This document shows, one piece after another, positions 26,080-38,000 of a stretch of 64,000 nucleotides of DNA. Both the position numbers and the translations under genes were made by a program. The notes beneath the pieces are model-generated. The model searched no databases, was not told where the DNA came from, and saw nothing but the letters and a program-made list of their open reading frames with translations. Every line of letters begins with the position of its first letter. The stretch's first letter is position 1. The stretch is from JAAUUJ01 sp964392245 (lineage in GTDB: Bacteria > Cyanobacteriota > Cyanobacteriia > Thermostichales > Thermostichaceae). The stretch spans positions 50,155 through 114,154 of the forward strand of contig CAYMOX010000006.1 of assembly GCA_964392245.1 (NCBI GenBank), in the 5' to 3' direction.

Positions 26080-29000
26080 GGATAAAGCCGTGCAGCAGCA
26101 ACAGTCCCCCGTGCCTTCTTCCTCTCTGTCCCCCCTGCAGCAATCGTTCTACCTGATCCAAAAGCTAGAAGCAGAGCTGGCCAAAGAGAAAGAGCGAGCC
26201 ATTGAGCCCATTGCAATTGTTGGCATGAGCTGCCGCTTCCCGGGTGGGGCTAACTCACCTGAAAGTCTATGGTCTTTGCTTGTGCAAGGCATGGATACGG
26301 TGGCGGAGATTCCTGCCTCTCGTTGGCCTGTTGATGAGTTCTTTGACCCCGATCCAGATGCAGCTGGCAAACTCTACATCCGTTCTGCTGCACTGTTACA
26401 GGATGTGGATCGCTTTGATGCCCAGTTCTTTGGTATCTCTCCCCGTGAGGCCGTCAGTTTAGATCCTCAACAACGTCTGCTTCTGGAGGTGAGCTGGGAG
26501 GCACTGGAGCAGGCAGCCATAGCTCCGGCCCAGTTGGTGGGGACGCCGACCGGAGTGTTCGTGGGGATCGGTCAGAATGACTATGCGGATCTGCAATTGC
26601 ATGGTCCGGATCCGGCTGCGATTACACCCTACGATGGCACGGGCAATGGATTTTGCTTTGCCTCTGGACGGCTTTCCTATGCTTTAGGGTTACAGGGGCC
26701 GAATCTGGCCGTTGATACTGCCTGTTCCTCTGCACTGGTGGCGTTGCATCTGGCCTGTCAGAGTTTGCGAGCCCGCGAATGTGATCTGGCCGTGGTGGGT
26801 GCAGTTCAGCTGGTGCTGTATCCGACACTGACGATTGCACTGTCCCGCTTGCGGGCTCTGGCCCCCGATGGTCGTTGCAAAACCTTTGATGCCTCGGCGG
26901 ATGGCTATGGCAGAGGGGAGGGCTGTGGGGTGGTGATTCTCAAACGTCTATCGCAGGCTAGGGCCGACGGAGATCCGATTCTGGCTGTGATCCGGGGCAG
27001 TGCGGTCAACCATGATGGTCCCAGTAGCGGCCTGACGGTCCCCAATGGATTGGCCCAACAGACTTTATTGCGCCAAGCTCTGGCCAATGGGCGGGTAACT
27101 CCTGAGCAGGTGAGTTTTGTCGAAGCCCACGGAACAGGGACAGCGCTGGGAGATCCGATTGAAGTGGAAGCCCTGGGAGCCGTACTGGGTCAGAATCGAC
27201 CTCCAGATCAACCGTTGTGGATCAGTTCGATTAAGACAAACATTGGGCATCTGGAAGCGGCGGCGGGGATGGCAAGTTTGCTGAAGGTGATCTTGTCGCT
27301 GCAGCATGAAGAGATCCCACCCCATCTGAATTTTCGGACGCCAAATCCGATGATTGACTGGGAGCATCTGCCTGTAGAGGTGCCTACAGAGCGGATCTCT
27401 TGGCCAAAGGGAGAAAAGAAAAGGATCGCGGGGATCAGCTCGTTTGGGATCAGTGGGACGAATGCACATGTTCTGGTGGAAGAAGCACCTGAGGTTGTGA
27501 CTTCTATCCGAGAGGTGGAGAGGCCCCTACATCTGTTGACCCTTTCAGGTAAGAGTCCAGAGGCGTTGCGGGAGCTGGTGCAGAGCTACCAGGACTATCT
27601 AGGTGCTCATCCGCAGCAGGCTCTGGGAGATCTATGTTTTACAGCCAATTATGGCCGCAATCATTTCCGGCATCGACTGGGGATCATGGCCGCATCCCTG
27701 GAGGAGTTGAGGGAGAAGCTGTCGGAGTATGGGGCTGGAGAGGCAGAGATCGCGGGTGTGGTGGTTCCGCCGCAGGAGAATCGATCCCCAAAAACTGCGT
27801 TTCTGTTTACGGGACAGGGATCACAGTACGTTGGTATGGGTCGGGAGCTCTATGAAACGCAGCCCACTTTTAAGCAAGCCCTAGATCATTGTGCTCAGAT
27901 CCTGGATGCCTATCTAGATCAGCCTTTACTTCAAGTTCTCTATGCCGATGGGGACTCACCCCTGAGTGAAACGGCTTATACGCAGCCCGCACTATTCGCT
28001 TTGGAATACAGTCTGGCCCAGCTGTGGATGGGTTGGGGGATTCAGCCTGCTGTCCTAATGGGTCACAGTGTCGGGGAATATGTGGCGGCTTGTCTGGCAG
28101 GCGTCTTTAGTCTGGAAGATGGGCTGAAGTTGATCGCCCACCGAGCCCGGTTGATGCAGTCCCTCTCCTCAGATGGGGCGATGGTATCAGCCTTGGCGGA
28201 TCCGGAAATTATTCAGACTGCAATTGCACAGTATCCAGATCAGATCTCGATTGCGGCCTACAACGGACCCGAGAGTGTGGTGTTTTCTGGTGAGCGAGTC
28301 GCTGTGGAATCGGTGGCCAAGGATCTGGAAGCCAGAGGGATCAAGGTTAAGCCTCTGGAAGTCTCGCAAGGATTTCACTCTCCATTGATGGAGCCGATGC
28401 TGTCGGAGTTTCGCCAGGTGGCTGAGCAGATCCAGTTTGCAGCACCACGCATCCCTGTGATTTCCAATGTGAGTGGAACTTTAGCAGGCAAAGAGATCAC
28501 CACCCCTGAGTACTGGGTCGCCCATGTGCGGCAACCGGTGAGATTTGCCCAGGGAATGCAGGCTCTGCAGCAGCAGGAAATCGGCATTTATCTGGAAGTG
28601 GGACCTAAACCCGTGCTTCTAGGAATGGGTAGACAGTGTGTTGCGGAGGATCAAGGCTTGTGGCTCCCCAGTTTGCGGCAAAAGGGTGGGGATTGGGGTG
28701 AGATCCTGCACAGCCTGGCTCAGCTCTATGTGCAGGGAGTGCAAGTTAACTGGAAAGCATTTGACAAAGACTACGCACGGCGGCGACTGACGGGTTTACC
28801 CACCTACCCCTTCCAACGGGAGCGCTTCTGGGTGGAACCCAGGCCAACCCGATCCCTTGATCCTTCTCGTTCCTCTCTTTCCCCAGTGTCGCAACTTCTC
28901 GATCAAGGAGATGCAGTCCAACTGGCTGAACTCCTGGAGGGGAATGGATCTCTGTCGGTCACCGAAGCCCTGCAGCAACTCATTCAACGGCATCAACAGG

Positions 29001-32000
29001 CTCTTGCCCAGGAGTCTCTACGGGATGTGCTTTACGACATTCAATGGCGACCTCACTCCCTATCCTCATCGGCAAATGCATCTGCAACCCGCTCGGGCCA
29101 CTGGCTCTTAATCGGAGAAGGTGCCGATCTGTTAGCATCCCTTCTGCAACACGCTGGCCAGACCTGCACTGTGCTGGAAACCCTGCCTGCAGATCCCGTA
29201 CCTCTTTTACAAAATACTTCTTCACCATGGGTGGGGATTGTTTATCGGGTGCCTGCGTCTGCTGATCCGCTTGAGTCAGAGTCGTTATCTCTCCATCTGC
29301 TCCTGTTTTTACAAACACTCCTGAAGCCAGGGACTACTGCTTCTTCTCCACGGATCTGGCTGATCACCACCGGAGCCATGACCTACGCTCAAGAGTCTCC
29401 TTCGCTTGCACAGTCAACCTTTTGGGGAATGGGCAAGGTTGTCTCACTGGAATATGCAGATCACTGGGGAGGCTTGATCGATCTGGATCCGTTGGTACCT
29501 GTGGATGAGCAGGTGGAGATTCTTCTGCCCAGGCTCTTGCATCCCGATGCTGAGGATCAGGTCGCCATTCGGGAGGGTCAATGCTACGTCCCCAGGCTGG
29601 TGGCGACAAAACCTCCTACCTCCAGCTCTCCACAACTGGATTCCAATGGTTGCTATCTGATCACGGGGGGATTGGGATCTCTAGGCCTGAAGGTAGCCAG
29701 ATGGTTGGTGGATCAGGGGGCCCGTCATCTCCTCCTGCTCAGTCGGCAGGGATTAACGCCAGAGACTCAACCTGCTGTAACTGCGCTGGAAGCAACCGGG
29801 GTAGAGGTAACAGCCATGGCTGCCGATGTAACTGATCTTGCTCAGATGCAGCAGGTCTGGCAGCAAATGCACTCAGCAGGGATCCCTTTGAAGGGAGTTG
29901 TTCATGCTGCAGGGGTTGAGGGGTTTGCTCCTCTAACCGAGATCACACCTGAGCAATGGCAGTCGGTTCTGCGTCCTAAGGTCCAGGGGGGATGGATTCT
30001 GCATCAACTGTCCTTACAAGAAAATCTCGACTTTTTCGTCTGTTTTTCGTCCATTGCTTCTGTCTGGGGATCACAGGGACAGGCCCACTATGCAGCCGCC
30101 AACCAGTTTCTGGACAGCCTGGTGCAATATCGGCGAGCGCAGGGGTTACCGGGACTTGCCATTAATTGGGGTCCGTGGGCTGGGGGTGGGATGGTAACAG
30201 CGGAGGCCCAGAAGTGGCTCTCACAGGCTGGAGTTCAAGCACTAGATCCAGATCTGGCGCTTGCGGCTCTGGGTTTATTCCTAACGTCTGATCGCACTCA
30301 GGTAACGGTGAGTCGCAATGCCTGGTCAAGATTTAAGACCCTCTACGCGGCGCGACGACCTCGTCCATTTCTGGATCTGATTCCAATCCCTGCTGCTGAG
30401 GTTGAAATTAAAGTCAAGCCAGAGGCTTCTGGGAGCCAATCGGATCTGGTGGCAAGATTGCTGGCTCAGCCCGAGAGTGAACGGATGAGCTCTCTACAAA
30501 CAGCCATCGCAGAACAACTGCGTCCAGTCCTGGGGCTGAAATCTACCCAATCCCTGGATCCGCAGACGGGATTCTTTGAGCTGGGTCTGGACTCGCTAAT
30601 GGCGGTGGAATTCCGTAACCGTTTGGAAAAGGCACTGCAAGTCAAGCTACCAGCGAGTCTGGCGTTCGATCTGCCCAACCTGCAGCGACTCACACAGTAT
30701 CTAGCCACAGAAGTTCTTGATCTGCAGTCGGTTGCTCGACCAGAGGAACCCCGATCCAGCTCTGTTTCTCTTGCGGAGCCGATTGCAGTGATCGGAATGG
30801 CCTGCCGTTTTCCGGGTGATGCCAACACCCCGGAAGCATTCTGGCAAAAGCTGCGGCAAAGCTATGATGCCATCACCGAGATCCCTGCCTCCCGTTGGGA
30901 TCTTGAATCTATCTATGACCCCGACCCCTCGACCCCAGGGAAATCCTACTGCCGCTATGGTGGGTTCCTCACTGATATGGATCAGTTTGATCCAGGCTTT
31001 TTTGGGATTTCGCCTCGGGAAGCAAAGTATATGGATCCGCAACATCGCCTGCTCCTGGAACTGAGTTGGGAGGCATTAGAGCGAGCGGGGCAGATTCCCA
31101 ATCGGTTAGCGGGAAGTCCGACGGGAGTGTTTGTCGGGATCACATTGAATGATTACGGGATACTTCTACAGCAGGCCGGGGCAACTGAGTCCGCGCAGGC
31201 GTTTGGGGTGACGGGAGGGCCATTGAATGCAGCGGCAGGCCGGATCTCCTACACATTTGGATTTACAGGACCTGCAGTGGCCGTGGATACCGCCTGTTCG
31301 TCATCGTTGGTGGCGATCCATCAAGCCTGTCAAAGTTTACGACTGGGGGAATGTGAGCTGGCGCTGGCTGGGGGAGTGAATCTCATGGCCACGCCCAGTT
31401 CAATGATTGCTACCTCTCAGGCCCAGATGCTGTCGGTGGATGGACATTGCAAGACGTTTGATGCTGCTGCGGATGGGATTGGACGGGGTGAAGGATGTGG
31501 AGTCCTAATCCTCAAGCGACTTTCTGAGGCAGTGGCTGACGGAAATCCGATTCAGGCCGTGATCCGCGCCAGTGCTGTGAATCAGGATGGACCGAGTAGC
31601 GGGTTCACGGTGCCCAATGGTCAGTCTCAACAGCAACTGATCCGCCGCGCTTTAGCCCAGGCGAATCTGGAGCCAGGTGAGATCAGTTATATTGAGGCGC
31701 ATGGAACCGGGACCGCATTGGGGGATCCGATTGAGGTTACAGCACTCGGGGAAGTGTTTGGAAAGGTGCATACCGCTGAGGATCCGCTCTGGGTGGGATC
31801 AGTAAAGGCCAATGTTGGTCACCTGGAATCCGCCGCAGGGGTATCGGGAGTAATCAAGGTGATCCTGGCGCTGCAGCATGAAGAGATCCCACCCCATCAC
31901 CATCTGCAAGAGCTGAACCCGAAGATTGATTGGGAGAGATTACCGATTCGGATCCCAACAGAGATCCAGTCCTGGCGGCGGGGAGAGAGAAAGCGGATTG

Positions 32001-35000
32001 CCGGGATCAGCTCGTTTGGGGCAAGTGGGACGAATGCACATGTGATCGTGGAAGAAGCGCCTCTGGAACCCGTAAGTTCTGGATCAGGGATCGAGAGACC
32101 TCTGCATCTGCTGGTACTGTCGGCTAAGTCTGAGACTGCTCTAAAAGATCTGGTGAGGGCCTACCATTCCTTTGCGGATCAAGAGGGCCTATCACTTCCA
32201 GATCTGTGTTTCAGCGCCAATACGGGGCGGGGTCATTTCTCTGCTCGCCTGGCTGTAATCGCAGCATCCGTGGCAGAACTGCAGGATCGATTGGCAGTCT
32301 TCATCCATGGTCAGGAGACAGCAGGACTGGTGGTTGGACATGTAGAAGGGGTCGGGCAACCAAGGGTAGCGTTTCTGTTCACAGGTCAGGGATCTCAGTA
32401 TGCGGGGATGGGCCGAGAGCTGTATGAAACGCAGCCCACATTCAAAAAGACACTGGATCAGTGTGCTCAGATCCTGGATGACTATCTAGACAAGTCACTG
32501 CTAGAGGTAATTTACGGAGACGATCCTGCCCTATTGAATGAGACGATCTACACGCAGCCTGCGTTATTTGCCCTGGAATACAGCCTGGCGCAGGTGTGGA
32601 TGAGTTGGGGGATCCAGCCCTCTATTCTTATGGGTCACAGTGTGGGGGAATATGTGGCGGCTTGTATTGCCGGAGTGTTCAGTCTGGAAGATGGGCTGAA
32701 GTTGATCGCCCACCGAGCCCGGTTGATGCAGTCCCTGCCCTCGGATGGAGCGATGGTATCAGCCTTGGCGGATCCCTTTACCGTAGAAACTGCAATTGCA
32801 GAGTATCCAGATCAGGTGTCGATTGCAGCCTACAACGGACCCGAGAGTGTGGTGTTCTCTGGTGAGAGAGTCGCTGTGGAGGCGGTGGTCAGGGATCTGG
32901 AAGCCAGAGGGATCAAGGTTAAGCCGCTGGAAGTCTCGCAAGGATTTCACTCTCCATTGATGGATCCGATGCTATCGGAGTTTCGCCAGGTGGCTGAGCA
33001 GATCCAGTTTGCAGCACCACGCATCCCTGTGATTTCCAATGTGAGTGGGGAGCTAGCAGGACAAGAAATCTGCACGCCTGACTACTGGGCGAATCATGTG
33101 CGGCAACCGGTGAGATTTGCCCAGGGAATGAGTACTCTGACCGCCCAGGATGTGCGGATCTATCTGGAAATAGGGCCTAAACCGATCCTGTTGGGAATGG
33201 GTCGGCAATGTGTGGCCGAGGATCAGGGTGTGTGGCTGCCCAGTTTGCGCGCAGGCCAATCAGATTGGGAACAGATGATCCAGAGCCTAACGCAGCTTTA
33301 CTGCCAGGGGATCGGCGTGAATTGGTTGGGGTTTGATTACGATTATCCCCGCCGCCGCTTAACTACCCTGCCCACCTATCCCTTCCAGCATCAGCGCTAC
33401 TGGGTGGATGTTCCCAGAACCAGTACACACTTGATCTCGGGTTCCGCCTATAGCCATCCCCTGCTGCAATACAAACTCCAACTTGCACGCCACCCACAAG
33501 ACATCTACTTTGAATCCACCCTCAGGGCTGATATCCCAGCATACCTGGCGGATCACTGTGTTTTTGAAAAAGTGTTGGTTCCGGGTGCTGCTTATGTGGA
33601 AATGGCTCTGACCGCAGGATTTACCATCTTTAAATCTGAAGTAGTAGAGCTGGAGAACATTGCCATCGAGCAACCCTTAGTCCTTTCTGCTGACCAGAGA
33701 AAGACTGTTCAACTTCTATTGGGTTTTCTAGATAACAATCTCTACCGCTTTGAAATCTGTAGTCTAGATCCTCTGACTGACGAGCCAGATCCTGTCTGGA
33801 CTGTTCACGCTACGGGCCAGATGCGAGCAGCTTTTGATCCCCATCTCGAGGCCACAGACCTGAGTTCCTGGAGGAGTAGCGAACAACAGTCTCTGGATCC
33901 GGGAGAATTTTACCTCCAATCTCACCAGAGTGGTATTGATTTTGGTCCCAGTTTCCGGTCACTGCAGCAGGGCTGGATCGGATCAGGTGAAGGGCATGCT
34001 CGGGTGGCCTTGCCAGAGGATCTGAGCTCGGAAGCAAACATTTACTATTTGCATCCCATTCTTCTTGATGGCAGCTTTCAACTGGCGGGAGCAGTGAGTA
34101 CAGCTTCATCATCTGCGGAAAGCAGCGCGCTCTACCTACCAGTAGGGATTGAGAAACTAAGGTGTTATCGCCGGGCGGGGAGAACCCTCTGGGTGCGTGC
34201 TCAGACTAGAGAATCCGTTTCTGCAGCTCAGAAGATCCACACCAGTGATCTGCTGCTGGTAGATGAGCAGGGGCATCCGGTTGCGGACCTGCAGGGGTTC
34301 ACGGTTAGAGAAGCAACGCGGGAGTCCGTCTTACGCAGTCTGGAGCCGCAGATGCCAACCGATTGGCTCTATCAGGTGGACTGGCGACCTCAATCTCCTG
34401 TCTTATCTTCCCCAGAGAAGCCGGAAGGAGGTCACTGGATTGTCTTTGCTCCCCAGGGATCGCAGGGGCAGGCATGGGTACAAGCACTGCAGCGGCAAGG
34501 GTACTCCGTTATCGTGATCACTGCCGCCACCGACTATGCGCAGGTGGATTCCCATCGCTATGAGATCCATCCGCTACATCCCCAGGACTTTAAACAGGTT
34601 TTGCAACCAGAACTGTTGGCCAGTGGAGATTGTCGAGGGATCCTACATCTCTGGTCACTTGATAGTCATCCAGCAACTGCAGGATTAGAGTTGAAGGATC
34701 TACATCAGGCTCAAGTTTTGAGCTGTGCCAGTGTGCTGCACCTGTTTCAGGCCTTGAGTCAGGCTCCGCCAGCGATTCCCGTTGTGCTGGTCACTCGCGG
34801 GGCACAGGCGATCACCTCCGCTCAGTCGTGGGTCGATGCCCAACACTCTTCCCTTTGGGGCTTGGGTCGTGTCATTGCCCAGGAGTTCCCTGAAGTTCTC
34901 TGCCGCCGTCTGGATCTAGACCCAGAAGCTACCCTAGAGGCCGATCTGGCTGCAGTGATGGCTGAACTAGTGGCACCGGATCGAGAAGATCAGATTGCGT

Positions 35001-38000
35001 ATCGGCAAGGGCAGCGACATGTGGCCCGTCTGGTTCGCTATCAGAAGACAATCCCTGATCAAGAAGGCCTGAAGATTCCCGAGGGCCAGCCGTTCCAACT
35101 GAAGTTATCGGAGTACGGCTCTCCGGATAACCTGCTGATCAGATCCCTGAAGCGACGCTCTCCTGCCCCTGATGAAGTGGAGGTGCAGGTGCAGGCGGTG
35201 GGGCTCAACTTCCGTGATGTTCTTAACTCCCTGGGGGTACTCAAGGAGTATTATGCCGAATATCTGGGGATCACGGAGGCTTCCCAGTTAACCTTTGGAT
35301 TTGAGTGTACTGGCAGGGTTGTCACGGTGGGTGCAGAAGTGACCCATGTGGCTGTGGGGGATGAAGTGCTGGTGGTGCTGGTGGATGACGCCTTCAGTTC
35401 TTATCTCACCACCCGTGCTGAGTTTGTGGTGAAAAGACCTCCGCAGCTGACGCCCGTTGAAGCTGCCACGATTCCACTGGTGTTTCTGACTGCTTACCAT
35501 GGTCTGTGTGAACTGGCCCAACTGCAGCCTGGCGAACGGGTGCTGATCCATGCGGCTGCGGGAGGTGTGGGACAGGCCGCGCTGCAAATTGCTCGACAGC
35601 GTGGAGCGGAGATCTATGCTACCGCCAGCCCCCCCAAGTGGGAGTTTCTTCGTTCTCAGGGGGTAACCCAGATTTTTAACTCTCGCACTCTGGATTTTGC
35701 TGATCAGGTGATGGAACTGACGGCGGGACAGGGGGTGGATGTCATTCTCAACAGCCTGAATGGAGAGTTTATTCCCAAAAGTCTTGAGATTCTGGCTCCT
35801 CAGGGTCGATTTATTGAGATAGGTAAGGCGGGGATCTGGACACCCCAGCAGGTTGAGGAGAAGCGACCAGATGTGACCTACTATCCGTTCGATCTGGGGG
35901 ATGTGGGGCAGGCAGATCCTTCTGCAATCACACGCATGTTTGAGCAGGTGCTGCAGATGTTTACCACAGGGTTTCTCCATCCTCTCCGGCATCAGCACTA
36001 TCCCCTGACCAGGATTGTTGAGGCTTTTCGCCTGATGCAACAGGGCAAACACATCGGCAAGATCGTGATCACGCTCCCTGATCCTGAAGCCAAGCAGACC
36101 ATCGTCCGACCTGAGGCCAGTTATCTGATCACAGGGGGGTTAGGAGCGTTGGGACTGCAGGCAGCGCAGTGGCTGGCACAAGCAGGGGCGCGTTACCTGG
36201 TGCTGATCGGTCGGCGTCCCCCCTCCGAAGCTGCACAAGCAGTGATCACGGAATTACAGGCTGCTGGAGTCCAGGTGCAGGTGGAACTGGGGGATATTGC
36301 GCAGCCCCAGGATGTGGCCAAGATCCTAGAAACCATTGGAGGAAGCTTGCCGTCCCTGCGGGGAATCCTTCATGCTGCTGGCGTGCTCCAAGATGGGTTA
36401 CTGGCACAACAGACCTGGGATAGCTTTGTCAATGTGATGGCCCCCAAGGTTGATGGAGCCTGGAACCTGCATCAGTTGACATTGGGGGAGGATCTGGATT
36501 GGTTTGTCTGTTTCTCCTCGATCGCCAGTCTTCTAGGAGGAGCCAGTCAGGGTAACTATGCAGCGGCCAATGCCTTTATGGATGGGTTGATGCATCTGCG
36601 TCGGCAACAGGGAAAACCAGGGTTAAGCGTGAATTGGGGACCGTGGGCAGAGGGGGGGATGGCGGCCAACCTCAGTGAACAGTTAAGGGAACGGATGCGC
36701 ACCTCCGGCTTTGAATTTATTGGAGCAGAGCAGGGATGGCCGCTCTTGGGGCAACTGATCACAGACTCGGCCACCCAGGTAGGTGTGATGGCAGTGGATT
36801 GGCAGCAATTCTTCCGACAAGCGGATGAGTCCGTTTCCCTATTCCTGGAAGCTTTTCAGCAGAAAAAGCCCCCCCAACTCGCGCCATCCACACTCCAAAC
36901 AACCGATCTCCTGCAGGAACTGCAGTCTGCTTCACCAGAGCAAAGGCAAGCGTTAATGATCGCCTACGTACGGCGCCAGATCGCACAGACATTGGGTCTT
37001 AACTCACCCGATCAGATTCAGCCGCGTCAGCCTCTGTTTGATCTGGGATTAGATTCACTGCTGGCGGTGGAATTAAGAAATAAGCTGCAAAAAAGTATCG
37101 GTCAAACTCTACGATCCACACTGTTGTTTAACTATCCTACATTGGAGGCCCTGACCACTCATCTACTGGAAGAATTACAGCTGCCTGAATTGCCATCTGA
37201 AGAAGAATATCCTTCAATCATTGCAAACGAAAGTGATGAAGATAGCTACCTTGATCGACTTTCAGACAATGAACTGGCTGATCTGCTAGTGAAAAAGCTA
37301 AGGGAAACAGAATCTTATTTAGATGGAGAATACTCTGATCCTGAGGATATTCATGGTCAGCAAAGTATTCTGCCTACTGTAGCTAGAACAACGAACCGAG
37401 TTGAGTGCCCTATTGTTCATGTCAATCGCAAGGATGATTTGCCACTTTCTCCTGCACAAAACAGATTATGGAATTTAATCCACCTAGATCCCAAAAGTAT
37501 TGTCTACAATTTGCCAGTAGTAGTCAAAATATCTGGACCCCTGAATAAAGTGATCCTGGAAAGAGCAATCACTGGGGTTCTTCACCGGCATGAGAGTCTG
37601 CGTACAGTCATCAGAGAAGAAGGAAGTACGCCATATCAGCTGATCAACTCTGAGGTAAATTGGACTCTTCCAATCAAAGATATTGCAGGAATGTCAGGAT
37701 CCGAACAACAACAGCATGTCAATAAAATAATTCATGAGATCATTCGGCAACCTTTCAATCTGACTCAGGGACCATTATGGCAGATACAGTTAATTTCTCT
37801 TTCGCCCGATATGAATATTTTGGTGCTGGTGATGCACCACTTAATTTCAGACGGCTGGTCGATCAATATATTCCTTCGAGAGATGGAAACGATCTACCAA
37901 TCTTTGCTCAATAGCCAGGAACCAGATCTTGCTGAATTGCCTGTGCAGTATGTAGATTTTGCTGTCTGGCAAAAGCAGCTCGTGGAAACAGGAGCCTATG

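Noticed and set aside
35288..36052. 254-residue - strand open frame opposite an ER domain
   Set aside because: Antisense of a well-supported enoylreductase, with no domain of its own.
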